IMG/VR virus record: IMGVR_UViG_3300025168_000106
Coordinates: 1 to 55,591 of that record
Strand: one strand, 5' to 3'
Length of the DNA stretch: 55,591 nt
Source: a virus
Below, piece after piece: positions 44,438-49,746 of the stretch. The notes beneath the pieces are model-generated. The model searched no databases and was not told the origin of the DNA. It was given only the letters and a program-made list of their open reading frames with translations. Position 1 is the first letter of the stretch. Every line of letters begins with the position of its first letter. The position numbers and the translations under genes were made by a program.

Positions 44438-45514
44438 TTATATATTAAAATGATTACTTGAAACTTCTTCTGCTGTGTACTCGCTTCCACATCCTATGCA
44501 CTGAAATGTATCCCCTAGAAACTCCTCCTTGATTAAGTCGTTGTAACACTCAATGCAATAAGGCTTTTCATCCACATCATGTCCCTCATCAGCGTATAGG
44601 TCATCCCATAAGGGCGTTTGGTTGCACTCTGCCTCGTAAGGTACAAAGGAGAGTTTCTTCGCAATGGGTTTAGGAGCATACGTCTTGTGGTATTCCTGAC
44701 TGTCTAATGGTTGTGAGTCGTTGAAGTATATCCAACACGTTAGCACTCTCCCATCGTCCATCTTAATAGGCACCTCTCTTCGTTGATACCATTGAGGGTG
44801 ACCCTCCAACCTGTCAAGGTCGTCAAAGGTCGCGTCATTGACCTTAAATACATCAACCTCTACATTGTGTCCTACTCCCTCAGAAGATAGAAGGAAAGGT
44901 AACCCGCTTATAATTAAAGGGTATTTAGTCTGTGTCTCTCCACTGCCTAAAAATCGCGCTGACCTTAAGTAGTTATTGTAGTTGTTATAACCCTTCTTTA
45001 ACGTGCCGTAAACAGCGACTACATTCTCTTGTAAAACGTTTGACTTAGAATACCATATACCGTCTCTCTTGGTATAGGCATCTCGGTTATAAATCTGAAA
45101 CGACTTGTCTTTCGTATTGATAGAGACGAATCTTGAATCGTGCTTCTCTAACTCTGCCTTCCATTGGGCGCGAGGTATATCCCCTAGACTTTCCGCTAAG
45201 ACTTTGCTGTCGCACTTCTCCTTCGTTCCCAATCCCTTAATCGTTCCGTTCTGCATAAGTAACTCATGCTCTAACTCACCGCATACAAAAGGGTGTGTGT
45301 TGGATAACCCAACCTTCCCAACCGTAGCATATCTAAAGTGAGCAATAAATGGTCGCTCGGTTAATAACGACTCGTACTCTGATGACTTGTGATAGGTGGT
45401 CTCGAATGTATCGAGGAAAGTAATCCCAAGTCCATGAGGATTAATTCGTGCCGAATTTTCTAACGTCTCTTTCGAAATTATGTTAGACTTTTGTTTGATA
45501 ATAATTACACACAT
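44438..45514 (-). CDS. class II glutamine amidotransferase fused to gamma-glutamylcyclotransferase (GGCT/AIG2-like), with C-terminal zinc ribbon
   Basis: A 358-residue fusion. Residues 2-155 are an Ntn-type class II glutamine amidotransferase: C2 as nucleophile after Met removal, INPHG, HFRYAT (59-64), NTHPF (72-76) and QNGT (88-91). Residues about 165-275 are a GGCT/AIG2-like domain: VYGTLKKG (168-175) and LDRLEGHPQWYQR with E237 as the expected catalytic Glu. A zinc ribbon ends the protein (C320, C323, C339, C342). Amidotransferase and GGCT genes are known neighbours of amidoligases, and an amidoligase is encoded ~3 kb upstream in this block. Making or removing amide-linked groups is inferred; the substrate is unknown. 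Confidence 0.82.
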   Translation of the reverse strand: MCVIIIKQKSNIISKETLENSARINPHGLGITFLDTFETTYHKSSEYESLLTERPFIAHFRYATVGKVGLSNTHPFVCGELEHELLMQNGTIKGLGTKEKCDSKVLAESLGDIPRAQWKAELEKHDSRFVSINTKDKSFQIYNRDAYTKRDGIWYSKSNVLQENVVAVYGTLKKGYNNYNNYLRSARFLGSGETQTKYPLIISGLPFLLSSEGVGHNVEVDVFKVNDATFDDLDRLEGHPQWYQRREVPIKMDDGRVLTCWIYFNDSQPLDSQEYHKTYAPKPIAKKLSFVPYEAECNQTPLWDDLYADEGHDVDEKPYCIECYNDLIKEEFLGDTFQCIGCGSEYTAEEVSSNHFNI

Positions 45515-45530
45515 TGTGTTTTTGTTTAGC

Positions 45531-45546
45531 GAGGGTTTGAACCCTC
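45531..45546. repeat. dispersed palindrome copy (5' leader of the amidotransferase fusion)
   Basis: GAGGGTTTGAACCCTC between an early promoter and the fusion gene, so it falls in the 5' untranslated region of that transcript. No ribozyme core is attached. Confidence 0.85.
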
Positions 45547-45564
45547 ATTGATTGTTTACTTATT

Positions 45565-45600
45565 GTACAAATATAGTGTATATATTGTGCAATTCCTAAT
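45565..45600 (-). promoter_or_regulatory. - strand early promoter
   Basis: On the - strand: ATTAGGAATTGCAC, 11 bases, TATATTTG. The -7 element fits the Bacteroidetes consensus, and the TTRCAC block with the same spacing recurs at two other early promoters. It drives the amidotransferase fusion gene and those following. Confidence 0.7.
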
Positions 45601-45611
45601 TTATTGATTGA

Positions 45612-45731
45612 TTATTTTTCAGTTAACCAATCCGCGATGTACTCATCACGACATTCTTTAGAGCAAGGCTGACCTTCAACCTCGACTTCTCTCTCTCCAC
45701 AGTTTGCGCACATAGGCGTTTCATCTTCCAT
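45612..45731 (-). CDS. 39-residue zinc-finger protein
   Basis: A very short protein with MCANCG (C8, C11) and PCSKEC (C23, C27), which could bind one zinc. The rest is acidic. It starts a few bases after the preceding gene and ends just before an early promoter. Short treble-clef-like phage proteins of this form exist, but this one has no assigned role. Confidence 0.65.
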   Translation of the reverse strand: MEDETPMCANCGEREVEVEGQPCSKECRDEYIADWLTEK

Positions 45732-45738
45732 GTCTTTT

Positions 45739-45939
45739 TTATAAGTGAGTTAAGGGTGCTGTATGATGAATAAAGGAGTGAGTGAATTTAATGGGCACCA
45801 CTGACCATAACTCTAATTTTGTGGCGGCTTTGTCGTCTGCTTGTTCTTTAGTTTTGAACTTAGCAGTCCTGCCCCCAAACCCCTTCATCGTATTTAAAGT
45901 CCTCTCGTCTATAACGATAAATATATCTGTGTTTTTCAT
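45739..45939 (-). CDS. small unknown protein
   Basis: A 66-residue protein with a basic middle and a His-rich C-terminal end (THSFIHHTAPL). It lies two bases after the preceding stop. No motif is recognised. Confidence 0.5.
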   Translation of the reverse strand: MKNTDIFIVIDERTLNTMKGFGGRTAKFKTKEQADDKAATKLELWSVVPIKFTHSFIHHTAPLTHL

Positions 45940-45941
45940 GA

Positions 45942-46331
45942 TTAATAACTTAATCGAGATACAATTATCTCATATTCATAATTACCCTTACTCACTATAG
46001 ATATTTCATAATCGGAAGTATAGGTTTGATTACCAAGAATAAACTGACTCCCATTGTTACTTATTGATGCACCATCTTCAAGCGCACCACTAAGCCTTTT
46101 TAGATACATTCTATCTCCGAAAGTTTTAAAGTCTATCTTAATGGCAAAGTACCTATCGTATAACTCTTTTGAGCATCTCTCTGCTTCGCTCTTGAACCCC
46201 AATGCTAATGTGTCTTCTCTATAGTACTCTTCGTTTTCTGAGAAGTCGCAGTCTATCTCAAAGAATGGTATAAACATTCTTTCGTGGCATCCTTTGATGC
46301 TGATACGGTGTACGTGCAAGTTATTGCTCAT
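45942..46331 (-). CDS. unknown alpha/beta protein
   Basis: A 129-residue protein with alternating strands and helices, two cysteines and no recognised catalytic pattern. Its start overlaps the upstream gene by 11 bases. Confidence 0.55.
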   Translation of the reverse strand: MSNNLHVHRISIKGCHERMFIPFFEIDCDFSENEEYYREDTLALGFKSEAERCSKELYDRYFAIKIDFKTFGDRMYLKRLSGALEDGASISNNGSQFILGNQTYTSDYEISIVSKGNYEYEIIVSRLSY

Positions 46332-46752
46332 CGAGATATATATTTGCTATTGTGTCTGAAATTTCATTGTTGATATACTCCATCATAGAGTCGTTATCTT
46401 TGAACGTAGCTAGGAGGATGCTCAAGGCTTGTTCCTCAGTTAGCTTGATTTCTAAGTGTTCTGCGTTACGCATTACATCCTCAGTACTCCATTTTAGTTC
46501 GCTTCCGGTGTAATAGGTAAGAGGGTTAAAACGAGGGTTCAATTGAACCCTCGTTAAACGAGGGTTCAAACCCTCGTTTTCTATCTTCCACTCCTCATGC
46601 TTTGCAGTGAAGTAAAGTATAGATTCTTTACATCTCTGTTCGCTGTATTTTGGTCGTTCAATAGAGTCTATGTCAAATTGTGATTTGCGTAGTTGCTCGT
46701 TCCAAAAAATTAACTTGTCGGCATAGCCGTTTTTGTAGGATTGTGTGCCCAT
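46321..46752 (-). CDS. unknown protein with two palindromes embedded in its coding sequence
   Basis: A 143-residue protein. The N-terminal ~55 residues and C-terminal ~70 residues are helical and ordinary. Between them a palindromic insertion of about 50 bases encodes GLNPRLTRVQLNPRFNP, where LNPR is repeated because the DNA is repeated. The frame is kept, so the inserted DNA is tolerated as an extra loop. The function is unknown. It overlaps the short membrane gene upstream (TAATG). Confidence 0.6.
   Translation of the reverse strand: MGTQSYKNGYADKLIFWNEQLRKSQFDIDSIERPKYSEQRCKESILYFTAKHEEWKIENEGLNPRLTRVQLNPRFNPLTYYTGSELKWSTEDVMRNAEHLEIKLTEEQALSILLATFKDNDSMMEYINNEISDTIANIYLDEQ
46530..46555. 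repeat. dispersed palindrome, perfect 26-base variant (intragenic)
   Basis: AACGAGGGTTCAA followed by its exact reverse complement: a perfect 26-base palindrome with AATT at the centre, four bases longer at the centre than the other copies. It is fully inside a coding sequence. Confidence 0.9.
46556..46579. repeat. dispersed palindrome copy (intragenic, tandem with the previous one)
   Basis: AAACGAGGG and CCCTCGTTT flank TTCAAA, directly abutting the preceding perfect palindrome. Tandem placement suggests duplication or serial insertion. Confidence 0.9.
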
Positions 46753-46859
46753 TATATGTTGACGTTATCGTGTATGTAACACGTGGTTATGATTAGTAAA
46801 ATGAATAGAGTAACTAACCCTATTCCGAAAATTAAATCTGTTAATTCTTCCTTATTCAT
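46752..46859 (-). CDS. 35-residue single-span membrane protein
   Basis: A very short frame with a charged N-terminus (MNKEELTD) and one hydrophobic helix (about residues 9-27). It overlaps the upstream stop (ATGA) and the downstream start (TAATG), which strongly supports translation. Small early phage membrane proteins can act in superinfection exclusion or takeover, but nothing specific can be said here. Confidence 0.65.
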   Translation of the reverse strand: MNKEELTDLIFGIGLVTLFILLIITTCYIHDNVNI

Positions 46860-47107
46860 GCTTTCTTAGGAGTTAAGTATAAATTTTTCAGAGTACGTAT
46901 GTCGTCTGTAAACTCTTTGTAGAGTACATCCTCACCTCTCCCCTCCTCACCTTCGCCCCTTAGAACGCTAATCACTTGGTCTAACCAATATGATTCAAGG
47001 TGATTTTTTTTGCATTGATACCTAGCTTTTAGCACTTCTTCGGCTAACTTCTCACGTGTCCAATCGGACTTCGCAAGGTCTGTAATCATGTTTTTTCTTA
47101 TATTCAT
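46856..47107 (-). CDS. small helical early protein
   Basis: An 83-residue charged helical protein with a Glu/Gly-rich loop (GEGEEGRGED). It is the first gene after an early promoter. A second ATG six codons in is an alternative start. No family is recognised. Confidence 0.55.
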   Translation of the reverse strand: MNIRKNMITDLAKSDWTREKLAEEVLKARYQCKKNHLESYWLDQVISVLRGEGEEGRGEDVLYKEFTDDIRTLKNLYLTPKKA

Positions 47108-47130
47108 TCTTTCTAGATTGTAGATTAATA

Positions 47131-47166
47131 GTGTAAATATAGGGTAATTATTGTGTAATTCCTAAT
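47131..47166 (-). promoter_or_regulatory. - strand early promoter
   Basis: On the - strand: ATTAGGAATTACAC, 11 bases, TATATTTA. It is nearly the same as the promoter near 45565 over its upstream half. It starts the transcript beginning with the gene at 47107. Confidence 0.7.
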
Positions 47167-47181
47167 GTATTGCAATAAAAC

Positions 47182-47212
47182 TTATAACTCGCTGTCAGTG
47201 AGTGAGTTATAA
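47182..47212 (-). terminator. hairpin downstream of the ribozyme operon, likely terminator
   Basis: TTATAACTC and GAGTTATAA form a 9-bp stem with a 13-base loop. Read on the - strand it is followed by GTTTTATT. Together with the palindrome just before it, it forms a double hairpin between the ribozyme-punctuated operon and the next early promoter. Confidence 0.6.
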
Positions 47213-47213
47213 A

Positions 47214-47239
47214 GGAGTGAGGGTTTGAACCCTCACTCC
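47214..47239. repeat. dispersed palindrome, extended copy at an operon end
   Basis: GGAGTGAGGGTT and AACCCTCACTCC pair over 12 bp around TG. It lies 12 bases past the stop of the last gene of the ribozyme operon. No hammerhead core follows it, unlike the four copies upstream in that operon. Confidence 0.9.
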
Positions 47240-47251
47240 CCACTTTTTCTC

Positions 47252-47656
47252 TTAGTTGTTTAATTCGTTAAGAGCTTTATGTAGTCGCAGTCTATCCGCT
47301 TCGTCTTGGTCAGAATCAAAAAACTCACCATTTAAGTCTATCCAATTCCCATCCCACGCCACACCATTCAAGTACCATTGAAAGTTTCGCTGCACAATGT
47401 TCACGCCCTCAATTCCGTTTAATCTTTCTTTGGTGGTGGTGGTTTGCCATCCGCAAGTTGTGATAGATATAGTTCTGTTTAACCCATGAGAGCGCGATGC
47501 GATTACGTTATCATGTAATAGCAATTCTGTTGATACTGAGCGTCTAGGTTCTCCGCTGTTGCTTCTGTGTATTAATATTCTTACTCGCATGTTTTGTCTC
47601 TTGAAAGGTCTGTCGTTCATAAAGGCATTGATTGAATCTCTTGTTATCTTTCTCAT
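47252..47656 (-). CDS. conserved phage protein of unknown function
   Basis: A 134-residue protein beginning with KITRDSINAFMN. Its middle part (NRTISITTCGW, then TTKERLNGI) resembles a family found in many unrelated phages that has no established role. It is the last gene of the ribozyme-punctuated operon and follows the preceding gene without a ribozyme between them. Confidence 0.6.
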   Translation of the reverse strand: MRKITRDSINAFMNDRPFKRQNMRVRILIHRSNSGEPRRSVSTELLLHDNVIASRSHGLNRTISITTCGWQTTTTKERLNGIEGVNIVQRNFQWYLNGVAWDGNWIDLNGEFFDSDQDEADRLRLHKALNELNN

Positions 47657-47657
47657 T

Positions 47658-47885
47658 TTAGTTTCGGATTATATTATAGTTATACTGTGAAGCGTTGAAA
47701 AAACTGTCATCTTTTAACAGTCCTTCGCGTCTCTCAAATTCCTTGTAGTCATCGACATACAAACTTTCGCTTAATTCATGTCGTGTACTCTCAGGCGTTT
47801 CGAATCTGTATTCCGACAGCGTAGAAGAAAATAATATCTTTCTTTCTTTCTGTTCTTTTAACAGGGGTAAATAAATCTTTGTCAT
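47658..47885 (-). CDS. small unknown protein downstream of ribozyme 1
   Basis: A 75-residue charged protein. A longer frame starts at a GTG in the structured leader. Alignment of that leader with the one before the gene at 49626 shows both are untranslated and places this start at the ATG of MTKIYLP. No motif is recognised. Confidence 0.6.
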   Translation of the reverse strand: MTKIYLPLLKEQKERKILFSSTLSEYRFETPESTRHELSESLYVDDYKEFERREGLLKDDSFFNASQYNYNIIRN

Positions 47886-47892
47886 AACATTT

Positions 47893-47908
47893 TGATGGTG
47901 GGTCATCA
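47893..47908 (-). promoter_or_regulatory. leader hairpin between ribozyme 1 and its gene
   Basis: TGATG and CATCA pair 5 bp. The same place in the leader after ribozyme 4 has TAATGG/CCATTA. The base change is matched on both arms, and the sequence before it (CCAATCAATTAACGGGT on the - strand) is identical. It lies 8 bases before the start codon. Confidence 0.6.
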
Positions 47909-47923
47909 CCCGTTAATTGATTG

Positions 47924-47977
47924 GCTGTTTCGACTGTTTTCAGTCATCGTCAGGGGTGATACACATCACCCGACAGC
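47924..47977 (-). ncRNA. hammerhead ribozyme (type III), copy 1, slightly irregular
   Basis: On the - strand: GCTGTC (stem III strand and cleavage triplet GUC), GGGTGAT-GTGT-ATCACCC (stem I, 7 bp), core CTGACGA, stem II GACTG-AAAA-CAGTC, then GAA and ACAGC closing stem III. Cleavage is expected 3' of the C at 47972. Position 7 is C, which hammerheads tolerate. One extra U at 47946 sits between A9 and stem II, so activity may be reduced. It is flanked upstream by a palindrome and downstream by a conserved leader. Confidence 0.8.
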
Positions 47978-47999
47978 AGTGAGGGTTCAAACCCTCACT
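47978..47999. repeat. dispersed palindrome attached to ribozyme 1
   Basis: AGTGAGGGTT and AACCCTCACT pair around CA. It directly abuts the ribozyme on its 5' side and lies 8 bases past the stop of the upstream gene. Confidence 0.9.
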
Positions 48000-48007
48000 T
48001 CTAGCTG

Positions 48008-48214
48008 TTATCCTTCCCATCCGTTTATTTTGCCCTCTTCATTGTCTAGGGTATTCCATCCGGTAGGGCTCTTCCCGAAAAACCGAACAGAGTCAGCCTC
48101 GTAATCATCTCGCACTTTTTCTAACTCCTTCCGGACAGAGGTTAACTCCGTGCGTAACTCCTCAATTTTTTTGAGCATCAGTAACTCATCTTTACTCCAA
48201 TCTTTAATAATCAT
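48008..48214 (-). CDS. small coiled-coil protein between ribozymes 2 and 1
   Basis: A 68-residue protein with a heptad-like charged helix (about residues 8-45). A TTG nine bases upstream would extend it by three residues, but the ATG is preferred. Predicted ribozyme cuts on either side would leave it on a ~308-nt RNA of its own. The function is unknown. Confidence 0.6.
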   Translation of the reverse strand: MIIKDWSKDELLMLKKIEELRTELTSVRKELEKVRDDYEADSVRFFGKSPTGWNTLDNEEGKINGWEG

Positions 48215-48235
48215 AACACACAATTTTGTTGGTTT

Positions 48236-48285
48236 CTGTTTCGTCCTTTAGGACTCATCAGGAGCAGTACACACCGCCCGACAGC
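48236..48285 (-). ncRNA. hammerhead ribozyme (type III), copy 2
   Basis: On the - strand: GCTGTC, then stem I GGGCGG-TGTGTA-CTGCTC (6 bp with two G-U), core CTGATGA, stem II GTCC-TAAA-GGAC, GAA, and ACAG pairing with CTGT to give a 4-bp stem III. All invariant core positions are present. Cleavage is expected 3' of the C at 48280. It lies between the amidoligase gene and a small coiled-coil gene. Confidence 0.92.
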
Positions 48286-48288
48286 GGA

Positions 48289-48308
48289 GTGAGGGTTTGA
48301 ACCCTCAC
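48289..48308. repeat. dispersed palindrome attached to ribozyme 2
   Basis: GTGAGGG and CCCTCAC pair around TTTGAA, three bases from the ribozyme and 12 bases past the amidoligase stop. Confidence 0.9.
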
Positions 48309-48320
48309 CCCATCACCCCC

Positions 48321-49256
48321 TCACCATTGTGAGGATAACTGTAGCTCTCTCGCACATCTCGTGTAAAGGTCTGTATTACGTCCATGCCTATCAACGAAGG
48401 GTAACACCTCCGCGTTAATTTTGCCGGTCTTAATGAACTTGCAAAACGCCTTCGCTAACTGCATAACCTTGTTAGCCTTATCAACATCGCCATCGTACAT
48501 GGCTAACACAATCGGGGCATATCTCCTTTGCGCTTGTGAAAGCGTGTGACCTTTCATTGCGCTGTCTACTAGGATGTACATGAGCTCGTAACGTCGCTTC
48601 AACGTGTTCACGTTTTGGATGCGTGAAGGGATACGAAACTCAACCGTGTCACCTTTGACATTAGCTACACTGCTACGGCCTGAGCCGTTGTACACGTTCT
48701 CGTGGCCACGTGGTAACATGGTCATATTTTCATTGCAATAGTGATGGTTTAGACGTTTACGATATAACGCAAGTATAATGCCCGATATCGGTCGCATTTT
48801 TTCAAGTAACTCAGCACCGCTGACACCCTCAGCCGCAACGGTCATATGACCTCCGCAACGGTAATCCGTTGGACTCCATTGGTCATCTATAACTCTCTCA
48901 GCCTCATGAAACATGTTGTACACCTTAGTTCGCCACACACACGCCCCGATAAGCGGTAAGATATTCGTGACGGCCTCATAACCGCAGCTGCTATCAGTTT
49001 CGAACCCACAGAACAAAGGATACGGACGAACTGAACCGCGACCGAGTCGGGTTTTTTCAATCTCAAAACCGATTGTAAATTTTGCCCTCACTTCTAAGGC
49101 TGAACTCATGCGCATCGCATCCCGGTCCATTGGTTTCACGTTGGCTATGTCACCGAGTGACGCCCCTCCGTTGTAGTTTCTAAAGCTAGGCTTTCTGTGA
49201 TAGCTAGACATTTGACCGCGATTTCGGTTGCTGTCATTTTCAAATTTTACACCCAT
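48321..49256 (-). CDS. amidoligase (COOH-NH2 ligase superfamily)
   Basis: A 311-residue protein. After a basic, low-complexity N-terminus (1-55) it has the amidoligase series: TIGFEIEK with E65/E67, FETDSSCGYEAVT (85-97), CGGHMTV (134-140) and VEFRIP (205-210). These correspond to the metal/ATP-binding residues of the glutamine-synthetase-like fold. Such enzymes form amide or peptide-like bonds using ATP. They often pair with class II amidotransferases and GGCT proteins, and a fusion of exactly those two is encoded at 44438-45514. It sits alone between two predicted ribozyme cuts. The substrate is unknown. Confidence 0.82.
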   Translation of the reverse strand: MGVKFENDSNRNRGQMSSYHRKPSFRNYNGGASLGDIANVKPMDRDAMRMSSALEVRAKFTIGFEIEKTRLGRGSVRPYPLFCGFETDSSCGYEAVTNILPLIGACVWRTKVYNMFHEAERVIDDQWSPTDYRCGGHMTVAAEGVSGAELLEKMRPISGIILALYRKRLNHHYCNENMTMLPRGHENVYNGSGRSSVANVKGDTVEFRIPSRIQNVNTLKRRYELMYILVDSAMKGHTLSQAQRRYAPIVLAMYDGDVDKANKVMQLAKAFCKFIKTGKINAEVLPFVDRHGRNTDLYTRCARELQLSSQW

Positions 49257-49280
49257 AATAAAAGTAAATTAAATTAAATT

Positions 49281-49331
49281 GCTGTTTCGTTCTTTTGAAC
49301 TCATCAGGAGTGACAAACATCACCCGACAGC
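49281..49331 (-). ncRNA. hammerhead ribozyme (type III), copy 3
   Basis: On the - strand: GCTGTC, stem I GGGTGA-TGTTTG-TCACTC (6 bp), core CTGATGA, stem II GTTC-AAAA-GAAC, GAA, ACAGC. Stem III is 5 bp and extends by one T-A pair. Stem II differs from copies 2 and 4 by paired changes (GTCC/GGAC to GTTC/GAAC). Cleavage is expected 3' of the C at 49326. A plain A/T leader leads to the amidoligase start. Confidence 0.93.
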
Positions 49332-49332
49332 A

Positions 49333-49352
49333 GTGAGGGTTTGAACCCTCAC
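49333..49352. repeat. dispersed palindrome attached to ribozyme 3
   Basis: GTGAGGG and CCCTCAC pair around TTTGAA, directly 5' of the ribozyme on the - strand and four bases from the stop of the upstream gene. Confidence 0.9.
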
Positions 49353-49356
49353 CCCG

Positions 49357-49626
49357 TTAAAGGTTAATCGTTCTAACTGTCTTAATTGTTTGTACTGTCT
49401 TATAGTCTAAAATAGTATCACAATATTCAGTCACCATTATCACCGCTAAATCTTCGAATTTGATTAATAACGTGTCATATGAGTCTATAATGACATGCTT
49501 TAAACCTATTTCCTTAACTGTATGCAGGTCGCATAATTCGGCATCTTCTGAAATTACAATCTCTTGCCCTTCGCATAGGTTTTGATTAAGACTAACTAAA
49601 ATAGCTCTTGTGTTAGAGTAATTCAT
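49357..49626 (-). CDS. small protein between ribozymes 4 and 3
   Basis: An 89-residue protein rich in Ile, Val, Leu and Thr, with a repeated TVQTIKTVRTI-like end and a small-beta-barrel character. Predicted cuts would release it on a ~384-nt RNA. Its leader shares a hairpin with the gene after ribozyme 1. The function is unknown. Confidence 0.6.
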   Translation of the reverse strand: MNYSNTRAILVSLNQNLCEGQEIVISEDAELCDLHTVKEIGLKHVIIDSYDTLLIKFEDLAVIMVTEYCDTILDYKTVQTIKTVRTINL

Positions 49627-49633
49627 GATATTT

Positions 49634-49649
49634 TAATGGTAGGCCATTA
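49634..49649 (-). promoter_or_regulatory. leader hairpin between ribozyme 4 and its gene
   Basis: TAATGG and CCATTA pair 6 bp with a 4-base loop, 8 bases before the start codon. It is the partner of the hairpin at 47893-47908, with matched substitutions in both arms. Confidence 0.6.
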
Positions 49650-49664
49650 CCCGTTAATTGATTG

Positions 49665-49715
49665 GCTGTTTCGTCCTCATGGACTCATCAGGAACGGAAA
49701 ACACCGTCCGACAGC
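49665..49715 (-). ncRNA. hammerhead ribozyme (type III), copy 4
   Basis: On the - strand: GCTGTC, stem I GGACGG-TGTTTT-CCGTTC (6 bp, one G-U), core CTGATGA, stem II GTCC-ATGA-GGAC, GAA, ACAGC (5-bp stem III). Every conserved hammerhead position is present. Cleavage is expected 3' of the C at 49710. It is the first ribozyme to be transcribed in the operon. Confidence 0.94.
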
Positions 49716-49737
49716 AGTGAGGGTTTGAACCCTCACT
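49716..49737. repeat. dispersed palindrome attached to ribozyme 4
   Basis: AGTGAGGGTT and AACCCTCACT pair around TG. It abuts the ribozyme and lies 9 bases past the stop of the operon's first gene. Confidence 0.9.
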
Positions 49738-49746
49738 TTATAGCTG

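Noticed and set aside
45515-45611. Possible ribozyme beside the palindrome at 45531
   Set aside because: No core motif on either strand. The region holds only the palindrome and the early promoter.
47182-47239. Possible fifth hammerhead beside the palindrome at 47214
   Set aside because: GCTGTC is present on the + strand and GACAGC on the - strand, but there is no CTGANGA core or GAAA in a position to form the three-way junction. It is better read as a terminator hairpin.
47886-47909. GTG start extending the gene at 47658 upstream
   Set aside because: The extra codons fall in the leader hairpin that is conserved between ribozymes 1 and 4, where it is clearly untranslated.
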